From JBCCGI01 sp039029355 (GTDB lineage: Bacteria; Planctomycetota; UBA1135; GCA-002686595), in contig JBCCGI010000011.1 of NCBI GenBank assembly GCA_039029355.1, positions 62,001 to 126,000 on the forward strand: DNA of 64,000 nucleotides. Reading direction: 5' to 3'. Below the pieces are notes generated by a model. That model searched no databases and was not told the DNA's origin. It saw only the letters and a list, made by a program, of their open reading frames with translations. This document shows, one piece after another, positions 26,312-37,266 of this stretch. A program made the position numbers and the translations under genes. Within the stretch, counting starts at the first letter, position 1. The number at the start of each line of letters is the position of its first letter.

Positions 26312-28312
26312 ATGAAGTACCAGGGAACCGTCCTTGTCCCCGCGCTCGTCGCCGCACTCGCCACCCTTGTCCCAGCCCAGGAGCAGCGCGAGCCAGGCCC
26401 CGTCGAGTACGACGTCTTCCACCCCGCGCGGGAGACGCCGTCCGAGCCGGCCTACGGGGGGCGGGTCATCATCCACCTCTCGACGATGCCCCAGCACATC
26501 CAGAAGACGACCGAGAACTCGGCCGCCGTCACCTGGATGTACTACGCGGTGCACGACTTCCTGGCGTACCAGGACTGGGAGCGCTGGCACATGGAGCCCC
26601 GCGTCGCCAAGAGCTGGGACACCGAGGACACGCTCGTCCTGAAGGACGGCGTGGGCGACAAGTACGGCGAGGCGGCGGTCGTGATCGGTGAGGGCGACAA
26701 GCGGCGCACGGTGGTCTACGGCGCCGTCAGCGAGGAGGGTGAGCACTACCAGGTCAGCGGCGTCAGCCCCGGGGCCCCCGCGGGCGACGGGCTGCACGTG
26801 GCCAAGGCCGACGTGGTGGCCCTGGAGCGTGGCACGGTCTTCACGTTCCACCTGCGCGAGGGCGTGAAGTGGCACGACGGGCACCCGTTCAACGCCGACG
26901 ACGTCTACTTCAGCTGGGACGTCTTCAACAACCCGGAGGTCGACTGCGACCAGACGCGGCCGTACATGGCGAAGATCATCCATGGCGACGTGCTGGACCC
27001 GCTTACGATCCGCTTCTTCTACGAGAGCCAGTACTTCCTGGCCGAGCAGACCGTGTGCGAGACCCTGCCGCTGATCGCGAGCCACGTCTACAACCTGCTC
27101 GACCCGGACAACAAGACCTTCGACCCCGAGATGCACGCGGAGCTCGAGCGGAAGCACGGGGCGGGGCACGTCCCGACGCTCGCGGAGCGCGGCGAGTACA
27201 TCAACAACCACAAGAACAACAACGACTGGATCGGCCTCGGGCCGTACCGCGTGACGGCGTACGACCCGTCGCAGTACATCGAGGCCGAGCGCTGGGACGG
27301 GTACTACGGAACCGACGACCCGCTCTACGGCGGCTACTTCGACACGATCCGCTGGCGCTACATCAAGGATGACAACGCCGCGATGCAGGCGTTGCTCAAC
27401 GGCGAGCTGGACTTCTTCGCGCGCGTGAAGCCCGACGACTACTTCGGCGAGCAGACCCAGCAGGACGCCTTCACCGAAGGCCTCTACAAGGGTTACTTCT
27501 ATACCGGAATCTATGGTTACACCGGTTGGAACATGCTGCGCCCGCAGCTGAAGGATCAGCGCGTTCGCCAGGCCCTGGCCCATGCCTTCGACATGGAGGA
27601 CTGGCTCCAGACCAAGTACCGCGGCCTGGGCAAGGTCGTCACCGGGCCGCAGAACTACTTCTCGCTGGGCTACAACCGCGACGTGGAGATGCTCGATTTC
27701 GACCTCGACCGCGCCGAGGAGCTCCTGGCCGAGGCCGGCTGGTACGACCGCGACGGCGACGGCGTGATCGACAAGGACGGGATCCCGCTCGAGATCGAGT
27801 TCCTGTTCCCCTCGGGCAACGACCCGTCGCGCACGTTCGGCATCAAGTACCAGGAGAACCTGGCCGAGCTGGGCATCAAGTTCACGCTGCGCAACCTCGA
27901 GTGGGCGACGTTCCTCGAGCGCGTGCTCGACCGCGACTTCGACGCGATCAACCTGGCCTGGGTGCCGCCGCTGGAGAGCGACCCGGAGCAGCTTTGGCAC
28001 TCCGAGCAGGGCAAGCCGGAGAAGCGCAGCTCGAACCACTCGGCCGTCATGGACCCCGAGGTCGACCGTCTGATCGCCCTCGGCCAGCGCGAGCTCAACA
28101 AGGAGGAGCGCGCCAAGGTCTGGCAGGCCCTCCACGCGCATCTGTACGAGATGCAGCCGTACCTGTTCATGATCAACACGCCGCGGAAGTTCGCGATGAA
28201 CAAGGACATCCGCGGCTTCCAGACCTTCCAGATCGCCCCGGGCTACGACCCGCGGCGCTGGTACTTCCCGAAGGGTACGCCGGGCACCCGCTCGACGCCG
28301 CAAAGGCAGTAG
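26312..28312 (+). CDS. Oligopeptide-binding protein, SBP family 5 (system 2)
   Basis: A 666-residue exported SBP family 5 protein. It has a signal peptide (MKYQGTVLVPALVAALATLV, cleavage near PAQ) and the signature FHLREGVKWHDGHPFNADD near residue 185. It continues with IGLGPYRVTAYDPSQYIEAE and a C-terminal lobe that includes YDRDGDGVIDKDG (about 478-490). That last element looks like a calcium-loop (EF-hand-like) sequence, a common feature of this subfamily and not evidence of dockerin function. Larger than typical OppA (about 540). First gene of the plus-strand opp system 2; a possible promoter lies at 26206-26234. Transports an unknown peptide-like ligand. Confidence 0.93.
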   Translation: MKYQGTVLVPALVAALATLVPAQEQREPGPVEYDVFHPARETPSEPAYGGRVIIHLSTMPQHIQKTTENSAAVTWMYYAVHDFLAYQDWERWHMEPRVAKSWDTEDTLVLKDGVGDKYGEAAVVIGEGDKRRTVVYGAVSEEGEHYQVSGVSPGAPAGDGLHVAKADVVALERGTVFTFHLREGVKWHDGHPFNADDVYFSWDVFNNPEVDCDQTRPYMAKIIHGDVLDPLTIRFFYESQYFLAEQTVCETLPLIASHVYNLLDPDNKTFDPEMHAELERKHGAGHVPTLAERGEYINNHKNNNDWIGLGPYRVTAYDPSQYIEAERWDGYYGTDDPLYGGYFDTIRWRYIKDDNAAMQALLNGELDFFARVKPDDYFGEQTQQDAFTEGLYKGYFYTGIYGYTGWNMLRPQLKDQRVRQALAHAFDMEDWLQTKYRGLGKVVTGPQNYFSLGYNRDVEMLDFDLDRAEELLAEAGWYDRDGDGVIDKDGIPLEIEFLFPSGNDPSRTFGIKYQENLAELGIKFTLRNLEWATFLERVLDRDFDAINLAWVPPLESDPEQLWHSEQGKPEKRSSNHSAVMDPEVDRLIALGQRELNKEERAKVWQALHAHLYEMQPYLFMINTPRKFAMNKDIRGFQTFQIAPGYDPRRWYFPKGTPGTRSTPQRQ

Positions 28313-28350
28313 ACGCGGTAGGCACGGGGGCGTAAGTGGGTAGACTGCTG

Positions 28351-28374
28351 CCCGCCTAGCCCCCCTAGGTCGGG
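28351..28374 (+). other. Short stem-loop between binding-protein and permease genes
   Basis: CCCGCCTAG and CTAGGTCGGG pair with one bulge, in the 85-base gap between the SBP gene and oppB. Such gaps often hold a hairpin that lets the binding-protein mRNA accumulate above the permease mRNA. No T-run follows. Confidence 0.35.
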
Positions 28375-28397
28375 CGACTGTTCCCCGGCCTCCCCTC

Positions 28398-29459
28398 GTG
28401 CTCAACTACATCGTCAGACGCTGTCTGTGGATGATCCCGACGCTTGTCGGGATCACGGCCTTCATCTTTGTGGTGATCCACCTCGCCCCGGGCGATCCGG
28501 CGACCGTGATGGTCGGCGTCGCGAGCGGGGGCGAGATGCAGGGCGATATCGACTACGAGGCGCGGATCGAGAAGTTCCGGGCGGAGCACGGGCTCAACAA
28601 GCCGCTGTGGGTGCAGTACCTCGACTTCCTGGGCCCGTTCAACCTCAAGGACAGCGGGCACGAGTGGTTCGGCGGCACGGGCGAGGACAACTACAGCGGC
28701 GTGCTCGCGCTCGACTTCGGCAACGAGCTCCAGCGCAAGCAGGTGCCGGTGATGGAGGAGCTCGGGCGGCGCCTCAAGGTGACGGTGCCGCTGGCGCTGG
28801 TCTCGACGCTGATCACGTACCTCCTGGCGATCCCGCTCGGCATCTTCTCCGCCAACCGTCAGGGCACGCTGCTCGACGGGGTGGTGACCGTGAAGCTGTT
28901 CGTGCTGTACTCGATCCCCAGCTTCTGGGCCGGGCTGGTGCTGATCCTGATCTTCGGCAAGACCGGGCTCGACTGGCTGCCGGTCGTCGGCCTCCACAGC
29001 CCCGACGCGGCCGAGATGGGGCGCGGCGAGTGGATCTGGGACCTGCTGCTGCACTGCGTGCTGCCCGTGGCGACGCTGAGCTACGGCGGCCTTGCCTATC
29101 TCTCGCGCCAGATGCGCGTGGGGATGATCGACGTCATCCGCCAGGACTTCATCCGCACCGCGCGTGCGAAGGGGCTCAGCGAGAAGTCGGTCGTGTTCAA
29201 GCACGCGCTGCGGAACTCGCTGATTCCGGTCATCACGCTCTTCGCCTCGATCCTCCCGATCCTGATCGGCGGCTCGATCATCGTCGAGTACGTGTTCTCG
29301 ATCCCCGGCATGGGCGGGTACGTGTACGACGGCCTCCTGCTGCGCGACTACAACGTCATCATGGCCACGACGACCTTCTCGGCCATCATGACGCTGGTCG
29401 GGATCCTGCTGTCGGACATCGCCTACGCCCTGGTGGACCCGAGGATCAGCTATGACTGA
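28398..29459 (+). CDS. oppB: Oligopeptide ABC transporter permease, OppB-type (system 2)
   Basis: A 353-residue six-helix permease starting at a GTG at 28398. It begins MLNYIVRRCLWMIPTLVGIT with the standard HLAPGDPATVMVGV following helix 1. The EAA loop is RTARAKGLSEKSVVFKHALR and the end is AYALVDPRISYD. A segment of about 30 residues (LNKPLWVQYLDFLGPFNLKD) is longer than in E. coli OppB. Its stop overlaps the start of oppC by eight bases. Five-gene set: SBP, oppB, oppC, oppD, oppF. Confidence 0.95.
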   Translation: MLNYIVRRCLWMIPTLVGITAFIFVVIHLAPGDPATVMVGVASGGEMQGDIDYEARIEKFRAEHGLNKPLWVQYLDFLGPFNLKDSGHEWFGGTGEDNYSGVLALDFGNELQRKQVPVMEELGRRLKVTVPLALVSTLITYLLAIPLGIFSANRQGTLLDGVVTVKLFVLYSIPSFWAGLVLILIFGKTGLDWLPVVGLHSPDAAEMGRGEWIWDLLLHCVLPVATLSYGGLAYLSRQMRVGMIDVIRQDFIRTARAKGLSEKSVVFKHALRNSLIPVITLFASILPILIGGSIIVEYVFSIPGMGGYVYDGLLLRDYNVIMATTTFSAIMTLVGILLSDIAYALVDPRISYD

Positions 29460-31224
29460 GCCGCGGGCGACGGACCAAGCGGCCGGCGGCGACGCGGGCG
29501 GCTACTCGAAGGACTACTGGGACCAGGTCTTCGAGCAGCTCGGGAAGCGCACGTTGTTCAAGGTCGCGCTGGCGATCCTGGCCGTGCTCTACGCCTCGGC
29601 GATCTACGCGCCGCTGATCGCCAACGACCGGCCGTTCGTCCTCGAGGCGATCAACTACAAGGAATACGGGCAGGCCCACCGGACGCTCTACCCGGTGACG
29701 CTGGGCCTCAACAGCCTCGCGAAGAAGTCGCCCGAGGAGTACCTCGAGGACCGCACCGAGGGCTCGACGCAGACCTTCGACGAGGCGCTCTCCGCCGAGC
29801 TTGCGGCCGCCAGCGGGCGCGTCGAGCTGATGCTCTCCTATCTGCCGGAAGAGGCGGAGGGGCGCGCGGTGCTCGCGGAGTACATGACCAAGGTCGAGGC
29901 CGGGATCGCGGCCGCGCGCGCGCGCGACACCGAGACGGCAACGGCGACGATGAAGGAGGTGAAGGACGTCGCCAAGCGCATCCGCGCCGAGCTCGCTCCG
30001 CCCGACCTCGACGACCCCGAAGCCGAGGGCCTCGAGCTCATCGGGCAGAAGTCCTACCCGCTGTGGGAGTCGGTCAGCGCCTGGGAGATCTTCTTCATGG
30101 TGCTGTGGGCGCTCGTGCTTCTGTGGCCGCTTTGGAACCGTGCGTGGAACGCGCTGCTCCTCCGCGGCGACCGGGCGCGGATCCGCCGGCACCGGCGCCT
30201 CAAGTGGGCCCTCGTGCTGGGCCTTTCGCTGCTCGCCGCGGGGGGCTGGAAGGCGACCATCGACGGCTCGCTGAACTTCGCGGCCGCGCCCTACAAGGCG
30301 GCGCTGACGTCCGGCGAGATCGTCGCGACGCGCGCGGTGTTCCCGCCGGTCACCTTCGGGTTCGCGGAGACCAGCTCGGGTGAGTTCTTCCGCCCGCCGA
30401 CCTGGTCCGATAAGGCCGAGATCGACGACGAGGGCTACTACGTGCGCGGCCCGCGCGTGCCCGAGCCCGACGTCATCACCGGCATCCTGCCCGACCCGGC
30501 GCCGGTCGAGGTGCGCCACGGCGAGCCCGACCGCAACGCCAAGTGGAGGCGTCCGCTGGGCACCGACTCGCTCGGCCGCGACTTCCTGGTGCGCGCGCTT
30601 TGGGGCGGACGGATCAGCCTGTCGGTGGGGATCCTGTCGGCCGCGATCCTGCTCGTGATCGGCACGGTCGTGGGCGCCATCGCGGGCTACTTCGGCGGGT
30701 GGGTCGACTTCCTGCTGTCGCGCTTCATCGAGCTCCTGCTCTGCTTCCCGGTCTTCTTTCTGATCCTGCTCGTCGTGTCGGTCGTGCCGCCCGACTTCGT
30801 ACCGCCGATCTTCCTGATCGTCGTCGTGATCGGCCTGATCCGTTGGACCGGCGTCGCGCGGCTGGCGCGCGGTGAGTTCCTGAAGCTGCGCGAGTCCGAG
30901 TTCGTCATCGCCTCCGAAGCCCTCGGCCTGTCGCCGGCGCGGACGATCTTCCGCCACATCCTGCCGAACGCGATGGGGCCGGTGCTCGTCAGCGGCGCCT
31001 TCTCGGTCGCGGCGGGCATCCTGACGGAGTCGGGGCTGTCGTTCCTGGGCTTCGGCGTGAACGAGCCGATTCCCTCCTGGGGGGCGTTGGTGAACGAGTC
31101 CCGCAACCCCGAGCACTGGTGGGTGATCCTGTTCCCCGGCCTGCTCATCTTCGTGACGGTCTCCTGCTACAACCTCGTCGGCGAGGCTCTGCGCGACGCG
31201 GTCGACCCGCGCCTGAAGGACTAG
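29452..31224 (+). CDS. oppC: Oligopeptide ABC transporter permease, OppC-type with a large insertion (system 2)
   Basis: A 590-residue permease, far longer than the usual 300-370. Helix 1 lies near 36-56 (LFKVALAILAVLYASAIYAP). Between it and the conserved GTDSLGRDFLVRALWGGR (from 370) sits an insertion of about 300 residues. The insertion contains a charged, helix-rich stretch (about 95-185) and two additional hydrophobic helices near 212-230 (WEIFFMVLWALVLLWPLW) and 250-266 (LKWALVLGLSLLAAGGW). The C-terminal core is ordinary, with the EAA loop SEALGLSPARTIFRHILPNA and end RDAVDPRLKD. The frame is unbroken, so this is not a sequencing artefact. The extra domain may contact the binding protein or a second component. 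Confidence 0.93.
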   Translation: MTEPRATDQAAGGDAGGYSKDYWDQVFEQLGKRTLFKVALAILAVLYASAIYAPLIANDRPFVLEAINYKEYGQAHRTLYPVTLGLNSLAKKSPEEYLEDRTEGSTQTFDEALSAELAAASGRVELMLSYLPEEAEGRAVLAEYMTKVEAGIAAARARDTETATATMKEVKDVAKRIRAELAPPDLDDPEAEGLELIGQKSYPLWESVSAWEIFFMVLWALVLLWPLWNRAWNALLLRGDRARIRRHRRLKWALVLGLSLLAAGGWKATIDGSLNFAAAPYKAALTSGEIVATRAVFPPVTFGFAETSSGEFFRPPTWSDKAEIDDEGYYVRGPRVPEPDVITGILPDPAPVEVRHGEPDRNAKWRRPLGTDSLGRDFLVRALWGGRISLSVGILSAAILLVIGTVVGAIAGYFGGWVDFLLSRFIELLLCFPVFFLILLVVSVVPPDFVPPIFLIVVVIGLIRWTGVARLARGEFLKLRESEFVIASEALGLSPARTIFRHILPNAMGPVLVSGAFSVAAGILTESGLSFLGFGVNEPIPSWGALVNESRNPEHWWVILFPGLLIFVTVSCYNLVGEALRDAVDPRLKD

Positions 31225-32222
31225 ATGAGCGAAGCCAACCGAAAGGCGCTGCTGGAGGTCGACGGCCTGCGGACCTACTTCCGCAGCGAGGGCGAGATCG
31301 CCCGCGCGGTCGACGGCGTGAGCTACACGATCCTCGAAGGCGAGACGCTCGGCGTGGTGGGGGAGTCCGGCTGCGGCAAGAGCGTCACCTCGCTCTCGAT
31401 CATGCGCCTGATCCCCGATCCGCCTGGCTGGATCGAGGCCGGCGAGATCCGCTTCCGCGGCCGCAACCTGGTCGCGTGCTCCGAGCAGGAGATGCGCCAG
31501 ATCCGCGGCAACGAGATCGCGATGATCTTCCAGGAGCCGATGACCGCGCTGAACCCGGTGTTCACCGTCGGCAGCCAGATCATCGAGGCGGTGCGCGAGC
31601 ACCAGGGGCTCGACCCCGACGCGGCGCGAGCGCGCGCGATCGAGATGCTCGAGCTCGTCGGCATCCCGATCCCCGAGGCGCGCGTCGATGAGTACCCACA
31701 CCAGCTGTCCGGCGGTATGCGCCAGCGCGTGATGATCGCGATGGCGATGTCGTGCGACCCCGACCTTCTGATCGCCGACGAGCCGACCACCGCGCTCGAC
31801 GTGACGGTGCAGGCGCAGATCCTCGACCTGATCGCCGAGCTCCAGGAGCGCACCGGGATGAGCGTGCTGCTCATCACGCACGACCTCGCGGTCGTGGCGG
31901 AGAACGCGCACCACGTCGCGGTGATGTACGCGGGCAAGGTGGTCGAATACGCGCCGGTCGAGGAGCTCTTCGCCCGCCCGCGTCACCCGTACACGATCGG
32001 CCTCTTCCGCTCGCTGCCCGACCTCGCCAAGCCGGGCGAGCGCCTCGCGACCATCCCCGGCATCGTGCCGAGCGCCTTCGCGTTCCCGAGCGGCTGCCGC
32101 TACCGCACGCGCTGCCCGATCGCGCGCGACGAGTGCGCGGCGGCCGAGCCGCCGCTCGCCGCGCTCGACCAGGACGGGGTGCACACCGTGGCCTGCCATT
32201 TGCTGGAGGAGGCCGCGAAGCT

Positions 32223-32226
<4 letters not shown>
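31225..32226 (+). CDS. oppD: Oligopeptide ABC transporter ATPase, OppD-type (system 2)
   Basis: A 333-residue ATPase. Walker A is GESGCGKSVTSLSI, the signature is LSGGMRQRVMIAMAM, Walker B is LLIADEPTTALDVT and the switch is LITHDLAVV. The C-terminal part has GCRYRTRCPIARDEC and a last Cys, the metal-cluster pattern of the family. The ATG at 31225 abuts the oppC stop. Its stop overlaps the oppF GTG (GTGA). Confidence 0.96.
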
Positions 32227-33244
<1,018 letters not shown>

Positions 33245-33248
<4 letters not shown>

Positions 33249-35077
33249 AACCTTCGCTCCTCTTCCTCGGCTCCGCTCTCCTCGCCGCGATGCTCGCAAG
33301 CATCGGCGCGGCGAGCCCGATTTCCGGTGGCCCCGGTGGCAACGAACCCGGCGCTCCGCGCGAAGAGAAGGTGCTGAACCTTCCGATGCGCTCCGCAGGT
33401 CCCGGTTCGCTGGACCCCGCGACGGGCTCGACGGTCTACGACAACCGCGCGGCGTCGATGTTCTATGAGACGCTGCTGCAGTACAAGTACCTCAAGCGCC
33501 CGCTCGAGCTCGAGCCGCTGCTGCTCGAGGGCATGCCCGAGGTCACGCAGACCGACGGGCAGATGCGCTTCCGCTTCGTCCTGAAGAAGGGCATCCGCTT
33601 CCAGGACGACCCGTGCTTCGAGGGCGGCAAGGGGCGCGAGATGGTGGCGTCGGACGTCTTCTACTCCATCAAGCGCCTCGCCGCGAAGGACTACGAGTTC
33701 GAGAACTGGTGGATCGTCAAGGACACCATCCTCGGCTTTGACGAGTGGAAGGACGCGCAGGCCAAGCGCTTTGACGAGGGCAAGGGCACCGACTTCGACG
33801 CGCCCGTCGAGGGCATGGTGCTCATCGACGACTACCACTTCGAGATCATCCTCAAGCGGCCGGTCTACAACTTCATCTGGAAGCTGGCGCAGTTCCAGCT
33901 GTCGGTCGTGCCGCGCGAGGCGGTCGAGAAGTACGGCTCCGAGTTCGCGCGCCACCCCGTCGGCTCGGGCCCGTTCGTGCTGAAGCAGTGGACCGACAAG
34001 AAGGACATGACCGTCCTTCGCAGCCCGACCTTCCGCGGCGAGAAGTACCCGACCGAGCACACGCCCGAGGACGTCGAGCTCGGCCTGCATGAGGCCGCCG
34101 GCAGGGACCTGCCTTTCGTCGACCGCGTCGAGATCACGTTCTTCGTGCAGGAGAACCCGATGTGGCTCGAGTTCAAGTCGGGCAAGCTCGACTACACGCA
34201 GGTGCCGGCGGAGAACTACCTCGAGGCCTTCCAGAAGCGCTCGCGCAAGCTGAAGAAGGACTTCCGCGAGCAGGGCGTCGTGTCGCACGCCGTCCCGCTG
34301 CTCGACTTCATCTTCCGCGGCTTCAACATGGAGGACGAGGTCCTCGGCGGCTACACCGACGAGAGGCGCGCGCTGCGGCAGGCGATCCACCTCGCGGTTG
34401 ACCTCGAGGAGTTCAACGACGTCTTCTACAACGACACGAACATCATCTACGACGGCGTGATCCCGCCCGGGCTGCCGGGGCACCCCGAAGGCGGCAAGGG
34501 CCCGATCAGCTGGATCGGCCCCGACCTCGAGCGCGCCAAGCAGCTGCTGGCGAAGGCCGGCTACCCCGGTGGCAAGGGGCTGCCGACGATCGACTACTAC
34601 GTCAGCGCGAGCGGCAACATCCCCGAGCAGGCCGAGCTCTTCAAGCGCCAGCTGGGCGCGCTGGGTATCGACCTCAACGTGCGCATCCTCACCTTCCCGC
34701 AGCTCATCGACGCGGTGAACAAGAAGAAGGCGCCGCTCTTCGGCTTCGCGTGGAGCTCGGACTACCCGGACGGCGAGAACAACCTCGCCCTCCTGTACGG
34801 CCCGAACGAGGCGCCGGGCGCGAACCACTTCAACTACAAGAACGACAAGTTCGACGAGCTGTACCGCAAGATCACCGTCATGCCGCCCTCGCCGGAGCGC
34901 ACCAAGCTCTACGAGGAGATGCAGGGCATGGCGATGCGCGATACGCCGTTCATCGGCTCGATGGCCCGCACCCGGTTCTACGTCGTCAACCCGTGGCTGA
35001 AGAACTTCAAGCCCACGGAGGACTTCTACAACTGGGTCAAGTACATGGATTTGGACGAGACGAAGCGCAATCCCTAG
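33245..35077 (+). CDS. Oligopeptide-binding protein, SBP family 5 (system 3)
   Basis: A 610-residue exported SBP family 5 protein. Its signal peptide is MKPSLLFLGSALLAAMLASI. It has PGSLDPATGSTVYDNRAASM near residue 53, a signature FVLKKGIRFQDDPCFEGGKG that is longer than in the other two SBPs, and VGSGPFVLKQWTDKKDMTVL. The C-lobe is GFAWSSDYPDGENNLALLYG. It starts inside the oppF stop of system 2 and is followed 58 bases later by oppB of system 3. Sequence differs clearly from the system 1 and 2 binding proteins, so the three systems are not recent duplicates and probably see different ligands. Confidence 0.93.
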
Positions 35078-35135
35078 TCGCTGCTAGCGCGCGTCGTTTC
35101 GGCGGTCTCCCCCCTGGCCTCCTCTTCGTCCCTCC

Positions 35136-36089
35136 ATGTGGACCTTCATCCTTCGTAGGCTGATCTACAACATCCCGGTCTATCTCGGGATCCTCCTGTT
35201 CCTCATGGCCTGCCTGCGGGTCAACGACCCGGTGTCGGGCTACCTCGGCAAGGGCGCCAGCGAGGAGGCCTACCAGGCGAAGAAGGAGGCCATGGGGCTC
35301 GACCGGCCCTTCCCGGTCCAGTACGCGAGCTTCCTCGGGCAGCTCGCCACCTTCGACTTCTCGGAGGAGAGCTGGTCGCAGGAGGGCCGCACGGTCGGCG
35401 AGATCGTGCGCGAGTCGGTCGTGCCCAGCATCTCGATCACGGTGCCCGCGCTGGCGCTGACGACGCTGATCTCGATCGTGATCGCGCTGGTCTCCGCCTA
35501 CTACCGCGGACGGTTGCCAGACAAGCTGATGATGGTGAGCGCGGTGCTCGGCATGAGCATCAGCTTCCTCGTGTACATCATCTTCGGACAGTACTGGGGC
35601 GCGTACCTCGTCAACGAGAACATCGAGGGCGAGTTCTTCGCCGTGCAGGGCTACGAGGCGGGCGCGACCAACTGGGCGCACTTCTGCCTGCTGCCGGTGC
35701 TGATCAGCACGATCGTCGCGATGGGCTACGACACGCGCTTCTACCGCGCTGTCATGGTCGAGGAGTCGAGCCGCGACTACATCGTGACCGCCCGTGCGAA
35801 GGGCGCGACCAAGCGCAAGATCATGTTCGTCCACATGCTGAAGAACGCCATGATCCCGATCGTGACGCGCATCATGATCACCGTGCCGTTCCTCGTGATG
35901 GGCTCGCTGCTGCTCGAGATGTACTTCAACATCCCGGGCATGGGGCGGGCGCTGGTCGACTCGATCTTCACGAACGACTTCCCGGTGACGCAGACGCTGG
36001 TGGCGATCTTCGCCGGCATCTTCCTGGTCACGGTCATCCTGACCGACGTGGCGTACGCGCTGGTCGATCCGCGGGTGAGGCTGTCCTGA
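35136..36089 (+). CDS. oppB: Oligopeptide ABC transporter permease, OppB-type (system 3)
   Basis: A 317-residue permease. It begins MWTFILRRLIYNIPVYLGIL and has six helices. It lacks the APGDP motif of most OppB proteins after helix 1 (here LRVNDPVSGYLGKGASEE). The EAA loop is VTARAKGATKRKIMFVHMLK and the end is AYALVDPRVRLS. Its stop TGA shares one base with the oppC ATG at 36089. Confidence 0.94.
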   Translation: MWTFILRRLIYNIPVYLGILLFLMACLRVNDPVSGYLGKGASEEAYQAKKEAMGLDRPFPVQYASFLGQLATFDFSEESWSQEGRTVGEIVRESVVPSISITVPALALTTLISIVIALVSAYYRGRLPDKLMMVSAVLGMSISFLVYIIFGQYWGAYLVNENIEGEFFAVQGYEAGATNWAHFCLLPVLISTIVAMGYDTRFYRAVMVEESSRDYIVTARAKGATKRKIMFVHMLKNAMIPIVTRIMITVPFLVMGSLLLEMYFNIPGMGRALVDSIFTNDFPVTQTLVAIFAGIFLVTVILTDVAYALVDPRVRLS

Positions 36090-37264
36090 TGCTCGGCTTT
36101 CTCCGCTCGCGCGGCGTGCGCAAGTTCCGCCGCGACCGGCTGGCGATGGTCGCGCTCACGATCATCGCGTCGTACCTGACCGTCGCGGTGCTGCTGCTCC
36201 TGGGCCTCGTCGTCGACAAGGATGAGACCTTCGAGCGCGTCGGCCCGAACAGCCTGGTCGGCTTCCTCGAGGAGCCCGACATCGAGAAGCGCTTGATCTA
36301 CCTCGAGTTCTACCTCGACGAGGTCTACTCCGCCGCCGACGGCCGCAACCCCGAGGCCGAGCTGGCCGCGATCGACCTCTACGGCCGCGTGCCGGTCAGC
36401 AGCGATCCCGACGAGCTGATCGACCGCATCGATCCGCTGTGGGAGACCTACGACGAGCTGATCGAGCTCTATGAGGAGGACGAGCACACCGAGGTCGCCG
36501 ACTTCGAGGAGCGCCTGGCGCAGCTGGAGCAGGAAGCCGAGGCGCTCTATACCGAGCCAGACGGCCTCCTGGGCCGGCTAGCGCTCAGCCTCGGCACCGA
36601 CCGGCAGGGGCGTTCGATCTTCCTGCGCGCGCTCTACTCCATCAAGGTGGCGGTCAAGATCGGCTTGGTCTGCGCGCTGGTCGCGGTGATCCTCGGCTCG
36701 ATCCTCGGCGGGGCGGCGGCCTTCTTCGGAGGCGTGGTCGACAACGTCATCGTGTGGCTCTACTCGACCTTCTCGGCCATCCCGTCGATCGTGCTGCTGA
36801 TGGTGCTCGCGGCGATGTTCCTTGGCAGCAAGTACGAGGGCACGCTGGTTCCTGTCTACACCGCGCTGTGCCTGACCTACTGGATCGCGCCGTGCCGGGT
36901 CATCCGTGGCGAGGTTATCAAGCTGCGCGAGCTCGAGTACGTCCAGGCGGCCACCGCCGTGGGCTACGGGCGCGGGCGGATCCTGCTGCGGCACATCCTC
37001 CCGAACACCGCGCACCTGATGTTCATCAACTTCTCGCTCTACTTCATCGGGGCGATCAAGTCCGAGGTCATCCTGAGCTTCCTGAACCTCGGCGTGAAGA
37101 ACGAGCCGAGCTGGGGCGTGATGATCCAGCAGGCCAAGCAGGAGGTCATCAGCGGCTTCTTCTGGCAGATCGGCGCGGCGACGGCGTTCATGTTCGTGCT
37201 CGTGCTGGCCTTCAACATCCTGACCGACGCGCTCCAGGACGCGTTCGATCCCAAGCACGTCTGA
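36089..37264 (+). CDS. oppC: Oligopeptide ABC transporter permease, OppC-type with acidic insertion (system 3)
   Basis: A 391-residue permease. Helix 1 is at about 24-45. An extracytoplasmic insertion of about 115 residues (50-165) is strongly acidic and helical, with EDEHTEVADFEERLAQLEQE and a likely coiled coil. The core follows at GTDRQGRSIFLRALYSIKVA (170). The EAA loop is ATAVGYGRGRILLRHILPNT and the end is LQDAFDPKHV. The insertion is much shorter than, and unlike, that of the system 2 OppC. Confidence 0.94.
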   Translation: MLGFLRSRGVRKFRRDRLAMVALTIIASYLTVAVLLLLGLVVDKDETFERVGPNSLVGFLEEPDIEKRLIYLEFYLDEVYSAADGRNPEAELAAIDLYGRVPVSSDPDELIDRIDPLWETYDELIELYEEDEHTEVADFEERLAQLEQEAEALYTEPDGLLGRLALSLGTDRQGRSIFLRALYSIKVAVKIGLVCALVAVILGSILGGAAAFFGGVVDNVIVWLYSTFSAIPSIVLLMVLAAMFLGSKYEGTLVPVYTALCLTYWIAPCRVIRGEVIKLRELEYVQAATAVGYGRGRILLRHILPNTAHLMFINFSLYFIGAIKSEVILSFLNLGVKNEPSWGVMIQQAKQEVISGFFWQIGAATAFMFVLVLAFNILTDALQDAFDPKHV

Positions 37265-37266
37265 CG

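Noticed and set aside
27746..27784. Dockerin or EF-hand domain inside the system 2 binding protein
   Set aside because: A single DRDGDGVIDKDG loop is common in this SBP subfamily and is not repeated, so a cellulosome-type dockerin is not supported.
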